The notes under the pieces: generated by a model
Databases searched by the model: none
The model's input: the letters and a program-made list of their open reading frames with translations, nothing else
Told to the model about the DNA's origin: nothing
From: Vreelandella maris
Lineage (GTDB): Bacteria; Pseudomonadota; Gammaproteobacteria; Pseudomonadales; Halomonadaceae
Assembly: GCF_013371085.1 (NCBI RefSeq)
Contig: NZ_JABWCV010000015.1
Coordinates: 1-64,000 of the forward strand
Direction: 5' to 3'
Length of the DNA: 64,000 bases
Translations under genes and position numbers: made by a program
Shown here: one piece after another, positions 45,810 to 55,529 of the stretch
Layout of the letters: each line of letters opens with the position of its first letter
How positions within the stretch are numbered: the stretch's first letter is position 1

Positions 45810-46793
45810 CTAACAGTGTGGTGCTTTGGTGGTACCAGAGGAGGCGCGGGTGGTAACCCAACGCCCGGAGAAAAGTGTTGTGGTCATATCGGCACGGCGC
45901 GCTTGCGCATAGCGGCAGGCACACTCTTGGGCCAGCCGGGCAACGCCGCGACAAAAGCGCGGATGGTTAGCGTGGCGCCATATCACATCATAGTGCATCG
46001 CCGGTAACGGCACCGGCAGTTCAAGCCGGTAAAGCTCCCCTCGCTGCCACTCTTCCAGCACAGTGGCCACCGGCAGCGCGCCGATCCCTAACCCCTCCGT
46101 GGTCATACGTACAATCGTCATCAGCGTACTGACGCTATGAATACGTGGGCTGGCTACGCCCTGCTCGGCCAGGTAATTCACCAATTCTGTATAGGGACGC
46201 GCCAGCTTGCCAAAGGAAATAAACGGCAGTTGCCTGCCCCAGATGTCGGCACTTTCGCTGAGCAACGGCACGTGTCGGGGTGAGACAAACATGCCCATCT
46301 CATAAGGACTCAACGACTCATAATCGATCTGCTTCTGGGGTGAATATCCGTTCATCGCCAGCACGATATCCAGCTCGTTGCCGAGTAGCCGCTCATTGAG
46401 CACCGGTGAGTAATCCACTGTTAGCTCGATAGTCAGGCGTGGGTAGCGCTCGGTGAGCCTGCGCATAAACTCGGGAAACCAGCTATGGGCAATCGTTTCA
46501 ATCGTGCCGAGCCGCAATGGTGCAGAAAACGCCTCTTCATCATCGAAAAGCCTCATTGCCTCGTCACGCTGGTTCAGCATTCGCTCAGCGTGCACAAAGA
46601 ACTCGCGGCCCCGCATGGTGGGCTGAATGGGCCGGGCGGCACGCTCTAGCAGCAGCTCCCCCACGGCGGTTTCAAGACGTGAAATACGCTCAGAAACTGA
46701 GGGCTGGGTCAGGTGCAAACGGGTCGCCGCCTTACGGAAGGAGCCCAGCCTCACCGCCCATACAAACGCCTCAAGTTCCTTAAAATCGAGCAT
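45810..46793 (-). CDS. LysR-family regulator between TRAP operon and pxpABC
   Basis: The 327-residue LysR protein begins directly with the helix-turn-helix: MLDFKELEAFVWAVRLGSFRKAATRLHLTQPSVSERISRLE, seen as GSFRKAATRL and QPSVSERISRLE. An effector domain follows. The C-terminus has about 20 extra residues (MTTTLFSGRWVTTRAS). It is placed to control both the TRAP genes and divergent pxpABC; a dyad consistent with LysR binding lies at 47028-47053. Confidence 0.88.
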   Translation of the reverse strand: MLDFKELEAFVWAVRLGSFRKAATRLHLTQPSVSERISRLETAVGELLLERAARPIQPTMRGREFFVHAERMLNQRDEAMRLFDDEEAFSAPLRLGTIETIAHSWFPEFMRRLTERYPRLTIELTVDYSPVLNERLLGNELDIVLAMNGYSPQKQIDYESLSPYEMGMFVSPRHVPLLSESADIWGRQLPFISFGKLARPYTELVNYLAEQGVASPRIHSVSTLMTIVRMTTEGLGIGALPVATVLEEWQRGELYRLELPVPLPAMHYDVIWRHANHPRFCRGVARLAQECACRYAQARRADMTTTLFSGRWVTTRASSGTTKAPHC

Positions 46794-47027
46794 AGTGACA
46801 CGCCTACGAATGACTTTTGAGAGTGACTAAGCGCCGTCTTGCTGGCACGCAGCGCTGATTGCTTTGTGCTGATGCTCGTGAACACAAGATCACTATGCAA
46901 CTTCGAGACCATCTTCGGCAGTGCTGTTTCACCAACGTTATTATCACGCCCCGCCCTTACTGTGATAAGCGTATCGTGCCCAAGCGTCAACCATTTTTCC
47001 ACCAAATAACAATATGATAGAAGCACC

Positions 47028-47053
47028 CGATAGTTAGTATCGTCAAAAACGAT
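47028..47053. promoter_or_regulatory. LysR-type dyad upstream of pxpABC
   Basis: CGATA-N5-TATCG (47028-47042) overlaps ATCGT-N5-ACGAT (47039-47053), two inverted repeats sharing ATCG. This lies in the 355-base gap between the divergent lysR and pxpA genes, about 100 bases before pxpA. Overlapping recognition and activation half-sites are usual for LysR regulators. No gene is seen elsewhere in the gap. Confidence 0.5.
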
Positions 47054-47148
47054 TGGCACTGAGCTTGCCGTGTTCATATATTGGTGGTGGATTACAAATT
47101 AGCTTCAGCCAAGTCAACGCATCCACTGCATCAACGACAGGAGTCGCT

Positions 47149-47901
47149 ATGGCCATCCCCCTGCTTAATTGCGATATGGGCGAAAGTTTCGGCAACTGGA
47201 CTATTGGTTTAGATGCTGAGGCGATGCCTTATGTCGATTGCGCCAACATCGCCTGCGGCTTCCACGCGTCTGACCCCCATGTAATGCGACGCACCGTCAA
47301 GCTGGCGGTACAAAATGACGTACGCATTGGCGCGCATCCTGGTTACCCGGATTTAATGGGGTTTGGGCGCCGTTCCATGGCCTGCTCGGCCGAAGAAGCG
47401 GAAGACATGGTGCTCTACCAGGTCGGCGCCCTGGCAGGCATTTGCCAAGCCGAAGGCGCACGGCTCAGCTACATCAAACCCCACGGGGCGCTGTATAACG
47501 ACATGGCTGCCAACCCGGCGCTGCTTGAAGGCGTCATGCGCGCCGTGCGTGCATATGACGCCAGCCTGCCGCTAATGATCATGTCGACCGCCAATCCCGA
47601 GCCGCACCGCGAGCTAGCCGCTAAATTGGGTATTACCCTGTGGTTTGAAACCTTTGCCGACCGCGCTTACGACGCCAACGGCCACCTGGCTTCGCGCCGG
47701 TTACCCAACGCCGTGCACCACGACCAGAATACCATCGTTAACCAAGCGGTAATGCTGGCCAAAGGCGAGCCGCTCACCGCACTCGACGGCACACCGCTAC
47801 AGTTAGCCTGCGACACGCTCTGCGTTCACGGCGACAACCCGGAGTCCGTGGCGGCCGTGCGCGCCATTCGCGAGGCCTTTCAGGCGCTGGAGAAAGCGTG
47901 A
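47149..47901 (+). CDS. pxpA: 5-oxoprolinase subunit A
   Basis: PxpA is the LamB/YcsF-type subunit of the ATP-dependent bacterial 5-oxoprolinase that turns pyroglutamate into glutamate. Seen in the 250 residues: [13 protein letters not shown] at the N-terminus, [33 protein letters not shown], and [16 protein letters not shown] 47149 was chosen because AGGAG lies six bases upstream; the frame opens at 47053. Its stop overlaps the pxpB start by four bases. Confidence 0.93.
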   Translation: MAIPLLNCDMGESFGNWTIGLDAEAMPYVDCANIACGFHASDPHVMRRTVKLAVQNDVRIGAHPGYPDLMGFGRRSMACSAEEAEDMVLYQVGALAGICQAEGARLSYIKPHGALYNDMAANPALLEGVMRAVRAYDASLPLMIMSTANPEPHRELAAKLGITLWFETFADRAYDANGHLASRRLPNAVHHDQNTIVNQAVMLAKGEPLTALDGTPLQLACDTLCVHGDNPESVAAVRAIREAFQALEKA

Positions 47902-48644
47902 AACCAGGCATTGAAACAACACAAATTGAAGCGATCCGCATTAAAATTCGCATTGAAACCGCCGCCATGGATGCCTTGATGGTGCGACTGTTCGACACCA
48001 TCGACGAGGCCAACATGGCTTGGGTGATCGCCGCCGACCAAGCGCTGCGCTGTGCTTTCGGGGCTGCCTTGATTGATTTAGTGCCCTCCTATACCACACT
48101 GCTAGTCCATTACGACTGCCAGCAAATGAATCACGCCGAGGCGCTCGGTCTGATCAATAAGACGCTTTCGGGCCTCGAACCTGCCGACACCCAGGCGGGG
48201 GAGCTGCACGATATTCCCGTGTGGTATGACGAAAGCGTCGGACCCGAGCTGCCCCTGGTCGCTAAACGTGCAGGCTTGAGTGTCGACGAGCTGATCCAGC
48301 AGCATTGTAATCACGACTACTGCGTGTTCGCGCTGGGCTTTGCCCCCGGCTATGGCTTTATGGGCCTGGTAGACGAAGCGTTGGCAACGCCACGCCTGAA
48401 AACGCCGCGTCGTAAGGTAGCCGCTGGCAGCGTCGGTATTGCCGACCGGCAAACGGCGATCTATCCGCTGCTTTCGCCGGGTGGCTGGAACATTCTGGGC
48501 CGCACCAATGTGCCGCTATTCGAATACGCCAAGCGCGGTGAACCACTGTTTCGCCCCGGCGATAAGGTGCGCTTTAGAGCGATCTCCCGCGAAGAGTTCG
48601 AAGCGGACGGTGGCGATACGACGCCCATGGAGGAGCGGCCATGA
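47898..48644 (+). CDS. pxpB: 5-oxoprolinase subunit B (KipI family)
   Basis: The 248-residue KipI-type subunit shows [52 protein letters not shown] and the C-terminal [21 protein letters not shown], typical of carboxyltransferase-domain subunit 1, each seen as its core. It starts with GTG overlapping the pxpA stop and ends overlapping pxpC by four bases. This fits translational coupling of the three subunits. Confidence 0.92.
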   Translation: MKPGIETTQIEAIRIKIRIETAAMDALMVRLFDTIDEANMAWVIAADQALRCAFGAALIDLVPSYTTLLVHYDCQQMNHAEALGLINKTLSGLEPADTQAGELHDIPVWYDESVGPELPLVAKRAGLSVDELIQQHCNHDYCVFALGFAPGYGFMGLVDEALATPRLKTPRRKVAAGSVGIADRQTAIYPLLSPGGWNILGRTNVPLFEYAKRGEPLFRPGDKVRFRAISREEFEADGGDTTPMEERP

Positions 48645-49591
48645 GTCACGCGGCTAACAATGATGCATCAAAAGGGCTGGTGGTTAAGCAGGCAGGCCCG
48701 CTGGCGCTGATTCAAGATGCCGGGCGATTTGGCGTTGGTCATTTAGGGGTTACCCAGGGCGGCGCTGCCGACTGGATTTCATTTCGCTGGGCCAACTGGC
48801 TCTTGGGTAACGCACCCAACAGCGCCGCGCTGGAAATCGTCATGGGCGGCGGTTTGAGCTTTGAAACTGAAAGCGAAGTGCGCCTCGCTCTGACCGGCGC
48901 CGACCTGGATGCCCAACTGGATGGCAAGCCACTCGCGCCCAACGCAAGCTTTACGCTACTGCCCGGCCAGCGTTTGGTGTTTCGCCAGCCGCGCCAGGGC
49001 CTGCGCGCCTATCTCGCCTTTCCAGGCGGGCTGAATGCACCGGAAGTGCTGGGCAGCCGCGCCTGTACTGCCCGCGAGCAATTGGGCGGCCTGCACGAAG
49101 ATGGCAAACCGCTAAAAGTGGGCGACCGGTTAACCTGGAAAGGCGCCGCTCCGACGGTTCGCCGTATTGCGGCAGGCCAAGGCCCGCAGATGCCAGCATC
49201 AAACTGCCACCTACCCATCGTGCTCGGTTCACAAGTCGCCGCCTTCAGCGGCCGCTCACTTTTCCAGGCCTTCAACCAACCATGGACAGTGGATAACCGT
49301 GCCGATCGTATGGGCGTGCGGCTGACCGGCCCTGCCCTGCATGGCACCCTAACGGGGATTATTTCCGAAGGCATTCCGTTGGGGGCGGTACAGATCCCGC
49401 CTGATGGCCAGCCCATCGTACTGATGAATGACCGCCAGACCATTGGCGGCTACCCGCGTTTAGGCGCTCTCACCCCGATTGCTTGCGCCACTCTGGCCCA
49501 GTGTTTGCCCGGCACCCAAGTGTGGCTGACACCGGTCAGCGCCAGCCAGGCGCAAGAGGATTACCGCAAGCAGTTAACGGTTTGGCGTTAA
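48641..49591 (+). CDS. pxpC: 5-oxoprolinase subunit C (KipA family)
   Basis: The 316-residue KipA-type subunit has LALIQDAGRFGVGHLGVTQGGAADW, NAPNSAALEIVMGGG, RADRMGVRLTGPAL and SEGIPLGAVQIPPDGQPIVLMNDRQTIGGYPR, seen as their cores. These mark carboxyltransferase-domain subunit 2. It completes the PxpABC complex. ChaC (12.6 kb) and glutathione turnover would supply its substrate. A bidirectional terminator follows. Confidence 0.93.
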   Translation: MSHAANNDASKGLVVKQAGPLALIQDAGRFGVGHLGVTQGGAADWISFRWANWLLGNAPNSAALEIVMGGGLSFETESEVRLALTGADLDAQLDGKPLAPNASFTLLPGQRLVFRQPRQGLRAYLAFPGGLNAPEVLGSRACTAREQLGGLHEDGKPLKVGDRLTWKGAAPTVRRIAAGQGPQMPASNCHLPIVLGSQVAAFSGRSLFQAFNQPWTVDNRADRMGVRLTGPALHGTLTGIISEGIPLGAVQIPPDGQPIVLMNDRQTIGGYPRLGALTPIACATLAQCLPGTQVWLTPVSASQAQEDYRKQLTVWR

Positions 49592-49597
49592 ACCTAA

Positions 49598-49619
49598 AAA
49601 GCCCCCGAGCGGGGGCTTT
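49598..49619. terminator. Bidirectional terminator between pxpC and nicX
   Basis: AAAGCCCCC (49598-49606), loop GAGC, GGGGGCTTT (49611-49619). A and T flanks suit both the rightward pxp and the leftward nicX transcripts. Confidence 0.85.
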
Positions 49620-49645
49620 AGTCAGTAACACTCATTATTGAAGTA

Positions 49646-50677
49646 TTAGCCTCTAGCCATCTGCAGCTCTTTAACGACAATATCACCATCAATGACAACG
49701 GGTTCATCATCGAGAAATAGGGAGCAGTTGCGCATAGGAATATCCAAATGGCAGGCAGTATCGTTAGACCCACCCAGCTCGCTGTTCGGGCCGGTGGAGA
49801 ACATTACGTTGCCATAAAAGCTGCGCGGCTCCATCCCCATGCCACCCGGGAACTCCCCCGGCACCATGCGATGCCATTTAGCGTTCGGGTTCATGCCCCA
49901 GCCCACATGGCTCATGCCCATGCCGCGCGGGTCGTTAAAGCTATCCATATAGGACTTCACTAGCTCCGCATCCAGCCCACCGCGTATATCGGTAATCCAG
50001 CCCTTTTCAATGGTGTAGGTAATGGGCTCTCTGACATACATGTTCTGGGGGAGCAGAATGTCGCCCGGCGCAACGACAATGGTGCCATCAACGCCATCGT
50101 CATCACCGCCGGTAAAGACAAAACCAGAGGGCCAGTGATCCCAACGCCCCGGTTCGTCGGTACAGGCATACTCAGCAACCGTCTCATACGTATTCAGTTG
50201 GTAGGTGACATCCGTGCCATGGGGCGAGGTGATGCGCATCACTTTGGCTTTTTCCAGCAGCGCGGCGGCTAGTTCAACCTTTTCCCTTAGCTCCTTGGTG
50301 GGCAACATTCTGGCCAGCAGTTCTGGCGGTTCAACCGCCGTTAATATGCGCGTACCCGCGGCTTGGATCGCCATTTGTTCGGGAGAGAACAGCAGGAAAA
50401 TACAATCGATCAACATGTCGCAGTTTTTAAGCGCTTCCACTGCATCGGGCATGCTGGCAAGCCCCGTTGCCCCCACGGCCCAGCCACCGGTAGGTAACGG
50501 CGCGGGTAACCGCATGTGGTACATATTGGCGCCTAAACGCTGCCCCGCCGCCATAAAGGCATCCGCATAATCAAGGCGTTCGCTGCCCTGGGTCAGCACG
50601 ACGAGTTTTTCGCCTTCATGTACGCCGGACATTTTTAGCTGATGGAGGCAAATTTCAGCAAAGCTTGCGTGATCCAT
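49646..50677 (-). CDS. nicX: 2,5-dihydroxypyridine 5,6-dioxygenase
   Basis: NicX is a mononuclear Fe(II) enzyme that opens the ring of 2,5-dihydroxypyridine to N-formylmaleamate. The 343 residues keep the family's typical segments: RILTAVEPPELLARMLPT, EYACTDEPGRWDHWPSGFVFT, ILLPQNMYVREPITYTIEKG, MSHVGWGMNPNAKW and NDTACHLDIPMRNCSLFLDD. The Glu, His and Asp residues of the iron site lie in the last parts. ATG 50677 has GGAG six bases upstream. It is the last gene of the nicA operon arm. Confidence 0.93.
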   Translation of the reverse strand: MDHASFAEICLHQLKMSGVHEGEKLVVLTQGSERLDYADAFMAAGQRLGANMYHMRLPAPLPTGGWAVGATGLASMPDAVEALKNCDMLIDCIFLLFSPEQMAIQAAGTRILTAVEPPELLARMLPTKELREKVELAAALLEKAKVMRITSPHGTDVTYQLNTYETVAEYACTDEPGRWDHWPSGFVFTGGDDDGVDGTIVVAPGDILLPQNMYVREPITYTIEKGWITDIRGGLDAELVKSYMDSFNDPRGMGMSHVGWGMNPNAKWHRMVPGEFPGGMGMEPRSFYGNVMFSTGPNSELGGSNDTACHLDIPMRNCSLFLDDEPVVIDGDIVVKELQMARG

Positions 50678-50806
50678 AAAGTCTCCTAACTCCCCAGGCG
50701 AAAGCACAGCTATAGCGTTCCGGGAAGTGTTAGCTGAGAGCGCTCGTGCTCGCCTTTGGGCACACCAAGCGCTCTAGGGTGTTATCGGTTCAAAGCTGAA
50801 CGTCAA

Positions 50807-52315
50807 TTAGGCAGCCGCCTCTTTCGTCGCTTGCTCTGTGGTAGTACGGCGCTTTTTACCCAGCTCTTCCGCGATGGCGGTAAAGAAGGCGTCCGAAGAG
50901 GCTTGATGAGGTTTGGTCATAAGGCTCACGCTAACAAACAGCACGCTAGCGACCACAATGCCCCAAACGCCAGCAGGCAGGCCCAGCAGCGAATTGCCAG
51001 TGGCATACATCAGCAGTACAAAGGCGCTGGTGCCCACCACGCTTACCAGTGCACCGACGCCAGTACCGCGCTTCCAATAGAAGGCACCGATAAGTGCGGG
51101 CACCATGGCTACCAGACCAGAGGAAGCAGCCACCGACAGCACCGCAATAAGGTCAAGCTGCAGCTCGGCAAAGGCCAGCGCCATCAGTGCAATCACCGGC
51201 ACCACGAACTTGCCCACCAGCAGTTGGCGCTTTTCACTGACGTTCGGTTTAACGTTCGCATAGACGTCGCGGGAAACCATGGACGCCAGGGTCAGCATGA
51301 TCGAATCGATAGTAGAGACCGCGGCGGCCATGATGCCGATCATTACGATCACCCCTAATACTGGCGGAACAAACTCCGAGGCCAGCAGCGTGGGCGTGGC
51401 TAAATCTGCACTTGCAAGACTTGGGAAAGCAGCTAAGGCAGAGAAACCCCACAGTACGGAGACCATGGTGTAGATAAAACCAAACACCAGGAAGCCAATC
51501 AGCATGTGGCGCATGGAGCGCAGCGAGGAGGGCATAAACAGGCGTTGACTGACCTGTGGGTTGGAGATACTAAAGAAGAACCAGGGAATGGTGAGCCCCA
51601 GGAAAGTGACAAAGCTGAACAGGCCAGGGCCAGGCACCGTGAGTGACTGCGGATGTTCCGTTGCCAGCGTATCGAATAGTGCGCCGAAACCACCCAAGCC
51701 CTGGATCACCAGGAAGGCCACCAGGGTTGAGGCAACAATCATCATGATGGCCTGGAGCGAGTCGGTCCACATCACCGAACGAATCCCCGCGATATAGGAG
51801 AAGAAGATGGCGATCACCGTGGCCAGCACCACCCCGGTAGTAAAGGTAATCGCGCCATCAGTAATCCCCTGCAACAGGTAACCGACACCCGCGAGTTGAA
51901 CGGCCGAGTAGGGAATCAGGAAGATACAACTGGCAATCGAGACAGCCATGGCCACATGTTTGCTGTTGTAGCGGTGGCCCAGCATCTCGCTGGGCGTCAC
52001 ATAGCCGAACTTCTTGCCGACTGCCCAGAATTTGGGACCGAAAACAGCCACCAGAGAGACACCGGCGAAATAGATGATTTCAAAGCCTAGCGCGCCAACA
52101 CCGCCGGCATAGGTAAGACCTGCCAGGCCCACCATCATAAAGGCACTATACGTCGTGGCACTGTAACTCAGCGCCGAGACAAAGCCGTTCATTTGTCGGT
52201 TACCCAGGAAGTATCCCGACATACTTTCGGAAGGACCTTGGCGAGACATAATCGCAATGCCAATAGCGATCAATAAGTAGATGGCAATGGACCACCAGAT
52301 GAGTGACTCAGTCAT
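50807..52315 (-). CDS. Sodium:solute symporter (SSS family), probable nicotinate uptake
   Basis: The 502-residue membrane protein has about 13 helices and SSS features: MSGYFLGNRQMNGFVSALSYSATTYSAFMMVGLAGLTYAGG at the N-terminus and MIGIMAAAVSTIDSIMLTLASMVSRDVY carrying the Na2-site Ser residues, each seen as its core. ATG 52315 overlaps the small upstream gene by eight bases. Its place between nicA/cytochrome and nicX suggests it imports nicotinate or a hydroxynicotinate, replacing the MFS transporter NicT known from Pseudomonas. Substrate is inferred. Confidence 0.88.
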   Translation of the reverse strand: MTESLIWWSIAIYLLIAIGIAIMSRQGPSESMSGYFLGNRQMNGFVSALSYSATTYSAFMMVGLAGLTYAGGVGALGFEIIYFAGVSLVAVFGPKFWAVGKKFGYVTPSEMLGHRYNSKHVAMAVSIASCIFLIPYSAVQLAGVGYLLQGITDGAITFTTGVVLATVIAIFFSYIAGIRSVMWTDSLQAIMMIVASTLVAFLVIQGLGGFGALFDTLATEHPQSLTVPGPGLFSFVTFLGLTIPWFFFSISNPQVSQRLFMPSSLRSMRHMLIGFLVFGFIYTMVSVLWGFSALAAFPSLASADLATPTLLASEFVPPVLGVIVMIGIMAAAVSTIDSIMLTLASMVSRDVYANVKPNVSEKRQLLVGKFVVPVIALMALAFAELQLDLIAVLSVAASSGLVAMVPALIGAFYWKRGTGVGALVSVVGTSAFVLLMYATGNSLLGLPAGVWGIVVASVLFVSVSLMTKPHQASSDAFFTAIAEELGKKRRTTTEQATKEAAA

Positions 52316-52496
52316 TGCTGTGCTCCTCAAAATCTTTAGTGATAAACACATTCAGCGCAATGATGGCCAACCCTGCCAACATCCAGAACAGGAAGCTGCC
52401 GTACCAGAACGCGACCCCGCTCAATAGGGTGTAAGGCACTAAATAGCTCAGTAAGACGACGGCCCATACTAGCCATATCCATTTACTGCGTTTCAT
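52308..52496 (-). CDS. Small membrane protein accompanying the symporter
   Basis: The 62-residue protein has two membrane helices (WIWLVWAVVLLSYLVPYTLL and GSFLFWMLAGLAIIALNVFI) between a basic start and an acidic tail. It overlaps the symporter gene by eight bases. Such tiny two-helix proteins (DUF3311/DUF997 type) often precede SSS symporters and are thought to be accessory subunits. GAGGTGG precedes its ATG. Its role is unproven. Confidence 0.75.
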   Translation of the reverse strand: MKRSKWIWLVWAVVLLSYLVPYTLLSGVAFWYGSFLFWMLAGLAIIALNVFITKDFEEHSND

Positions 52497-52517
52497 AATC
52501 CACCTCGTTTTATTACG

Positions 52518-55500
52518 TCAGGGAGTAGAGTGAGTGTTGTTGTGGTGAGGCTGGCGTATATCTGCAATACGTTGTTTTACTTTTTGCCAAGGCGCTTTCT
52601 CTGGGGCAAAACGCGCTCGGAGATAGGTCGTCAAATCAGCGACCTGGGTATTACTAAAGCTGTCGGCAAAGCCTGGCATGCTACCAATACCTGGAACGTG
52701 TTCGGCGTGAACACCGCCCAAAATTGACTGAATAACGTTATCGGGATGATCGCTGTGCAAATTGGTATTCAGCGCCAGATTAGTGCTCGCCCTCGAAAAG
52801 GTAGGAACGCCAGAATCGACATGGCACGCCGCGCAGGCGCCCTCGAAGAGCCGCTCCCCTGCCTCCATTTCTGTTGAGCCAACGGCTGCACTGGTCACGC
52901 GCTGCGTAGCGTCCGCCACAGCCGCATCGCTATTACCTGTTGGCGCCTGCATCTGGGCGGCCACATAGTGGGCAATAGCCCGCACATCGTATTCAGGCAG
53001 CTCAGCCAGCCCCGCTACCACCGGGGCCATAGGGCCAGAGGCAACGCCGTGAAGCTCAGATTCACCGTGGCGCAGATAGTCGTAAAGCGATGTTTCACTC
53101 CACGGGATCGGCGCACGCGACAGCGAATTAAGCGGTGGCGCTTCCCAACCATCTACAAAGGCACCGGCAAAATACGCCTCGCCGTTTTTCTCAGCCCCCA
53201 TAGCATTGCGGGGGCTATGGCAGGCGCTGCAGTGGCCTAGCCCTTCGGCAAGGTAGGCTCCCCTGTTATACAGTTCACTTTGCATGGGGTCAGGCTGGAA
53301 AGGCGTTGCATCGTGATAAAGCGTATTCCAGCCCGCCATTAAGCTGCGCACATTGAAAGGGAAGGTGAGCGCATTGGCGGTCTTTTCAGTCGACACGGGA
53401 GGCTGAGCCATTAAGTAGGCGTAAAGCGCCTGTAAATCGGCATCACTGGTCTTGGCAAACGCCGTATAGGGGAACGCGGGATAAAGGTGGCTGCCATCGC
53501 GGCTAATGCCGTGGCGCATGGCGCGCTCAAAGGCTGCGTAAGACCACTGACCAATCCCCGTCGCCTCATCCGGCGTAATGTTCGTGCTGTAGAGCGTCCC
53601 GAAAGGCGTCTCAAACCCACGCCCGCCTGCATTGGTCACGCCACCTTCTGTGGTATGACACGCCGCGCAGTCACCTGCAGCCGCAACGAGTCGTCCGCGC
53701 TCAATGGTCTCAGCGGAATAAAGGTTGGCGGCTGGCCGTGAGACAGGCGCAATGGCCCCTTTCCACGGCCATGCCATGGCCGCAGTGCCCGCAATGGTGG
53801 TGAACGCTGCTGCGGCTAACCAGCGCCGTTTCGTTGACCGAGGCGGTTTCAATTTAGATGGGCGCCCTGCCTCCTCGGTGGACGAAGCTTCGAGTGCCTG
53901 GCGCACGCGCTTGGCGGTAAACGGTGGTTGGCGAAAACGCAGGCCAGTGGCATCAAAAAGCGCATTGGCTATTACCGCAACACCCGGCGATAGCTCCGCA
54001 CCGGTTAATACGTCTTCACCGGCGGTTTGATTAACACCTTCCTCAACAGGGCTTGGCGAAGAAGCGGTGGTTGGTAATCCTGCTGAATATTCACTTTTAG
54101 TCAGCGTACGACTGCCGTCACCCCATTCGTCGAAGCTGGGCGCCTGCCCCAAAAGGGGGCGCGCTTCACCCAAGACCCGGGCCTGTAGCGTTTGCTGAAG
54201 GCGATCAGTATCCACATCAGAGCCGACATCCTGACCAACTACCAAACGGGTAAGCTGAACATCGCCGGTAACACGATTGACTTCCACATCGGCAATCCAG
54301 GCAGAGCGCACTCCCGATTCCACGCGTTGTTCGCGGTCAGGTAGTTGGGAGTAGGCAAAACCCCGCCCGCACAATAGTTCCTGAGGTAAAGAGTCCGCTG
54401 ATGGATTGAACGCCCTTTGCCACTCGGCCCGTTTAGCAACGGACTCAATCAGCTCTATGCCACGCGCATCGTCAAGGTGGCGAAGTCGCAGCGCGACAGG
54501 GTCTTGGTCACTCTCGCGGGCAACCTCATCTAAAAAAGATTCCCGAGCGAACGTCTGCTGTATACCCATCAAGGTGGAATTGGTGGAGAGCGAGTCTGGC
54601 TGGGAGCGTGCGGCAAGGTATTGGTCGCGAAATACATAGGGCGAGAACGGCGTTGTGTCTTGCTCGCCGGTGGAGGCCTCAGCGCTAGACGTTGTTATCG
54701 CGGCCCTACCACTTAACAACAACCCTACGGCAGCCACCTCACCAGTGAGATTGGCCTGCTGATAGTGATAACGGGCTATCTCACCACTACTGGCAATATC
54801 CGCGTTTAGGGTAATTCGCTGTGCTTGGCCCAATGCATGAACATCTTTGGCGTAGCGGGCATCGAGCCAAACGGCTACCGGGCCACCCACCGTCCGCGAC
54901 ATCAACGCCGCATCCACGGCGGCATCGTCACCGCAATGGCGACCCAACCCTGAGGCCTGATTTGATGCGTGTTTACCATCGGCGCTGTAAAGCTCAATCT
55001 GGCTAATATCCAGCGCGGTTAACCGGCTTAGATCCTGTTTAAGCGCCGCTGGGGTGACAGTTTGCCCCCACACACTCAATTGTTGGTCGCAACACTCGGC
55101 AGTTACCCAGCTGGGGTGATTGCCCCAGCGCATGCGACTCGGCCAGCTATACGCATGATTCGAGTGCATGTACGACTGGCTAGGCTTAACAAGAGGCGAT
55201 TCAGAGGGCTTTTGATCGCTATAAGTAGCTTTTCCGGGTGCCTGTTGAACGGCCTGCCACTCAACCTTCAGTTGTTTAGCGGCATCGGTCGCCAAGGCCA
55301 AACTATCGGCAACCACCCCCACAAAATTCCCTTCCACCACGACTTCAACAGATTCAGATATTGAGGCAATGCTGCTGCTATCGACGCCAACTAAGCGATC
55401 ACTCTCAAAACGCTCACCATTCCACCAGTAGTAAGGTGGACGCACGACAACACCAAAACGTGCCTGCGCTAGCAGCGCGGGAATGCCGGCCTGTTTTTGC

Positions 55501-55529
55501 TGGCCATGGAGCATCGACCCTTCACTCAT
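52518..55529 (-). CDS. Nicotinate dehydrogenase cytochrome subunit with degenerate molybdopterin domain (NicB-like)
   Basis: The 1003-residue protein has an N-terminal xanthine-dehydrogenase-type domain (about 1-555), one membrane helix (about 565-590, RRWLAAAAFTTIAGTAAMAW) and three cytochrome c domains with CAACH (about 621), CSACH (about 768) and CAACH (about 900). It should pass electrons from nicotinate oxidation to the respiratory chain. The first domain aligns only from about residue 214 of the full-length paralogue at 60768, and the expected GVGE motif with the catalytic Glu reads LTGAELSPG, so this domain is probably not catalytic. ATG 55529 overlaps nicA by eight bases and has AGGAGG upstream. 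Confidence 0.85.
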   Translation of the reverse strand: MSEGSMLHGQQKQAGIPALLAQARFGVVVRPPYYWWNGERFESDRLVGVDSSSIASISESVEVVVEGNFVGVVADSLALATDAAKQLKVEWQAVQQAPGKATYSDQKPSESPLVKPSQSYMHSNHAYSWPSRMRWGNHPSWVTAECCDQQLSVWGQTVTPAALKQDLSRLTALDISQIELYSADGKHASNQASGLGRHCGDDAAVDAALMSRTVGGPVAVWLDARYAKDVHALGQAQRITLNADIASSGEIARYHYQQANLTGEVAAVGLLLSGRAAITTSSAEASTGEQDTTPFSPYVFRDQYLAARSQPDSLSTNSTLMGIQQTFARESFLDEVARESDQDPVALRLRHLDDARGIELIESVAKRAEWQRAFNPSADSLPQELLCGRGFAYSQLPDREQRVESGVRSAWIADVEVNRVTGDVQLTRLVVGQDVGSDVDTDRLQQTLQARVLGEARPLLGQAPSFDEWGDGSRTLTKSEYSAGLPTTASSPSPVEEGVNQTAGEDVLTGAELSPGVAVIANALFDATGLRFRQPPFTAKRVRQALEASSTEEAGRPSKLKPPRSTKRRWLAAAAFTTIAGTAAMAWPWKGAIAPVSRPAANLYSAETIERGRLVAAAGDCAACHTTEGGVTNAGGRGFETPFGTLYSTNITPDEATGIGQWSYAAFERAMRHGISRDGSHLYPAFPYTAFAKTSDADLQALYAYLMAQPPVSTEKTANALTFPFNVRSLMAGWNTLYHDATPFQPDPMQSELYNRGAYLAEGLGHCSACHSPRNAMGAEKNGEAYFAGAFVDGWEAPPLNSLSRAPIPWSETSLYDYLRHGESELHGVASGPMAPVVAGLAELPEYDVRAIAHYVAAQMQAPTGNSDAAVADATQRVTSAAVGSTEMEAGERLFEGACAACHVDSGVPTFSRASTNLALNTNLHSDHPDNVIQSILGGVHAEHVPGIGSMPGFADSFSNTQVADLTTYLRARFAPEKAPWQKVKQRIADIRQPHHNNTHSTP

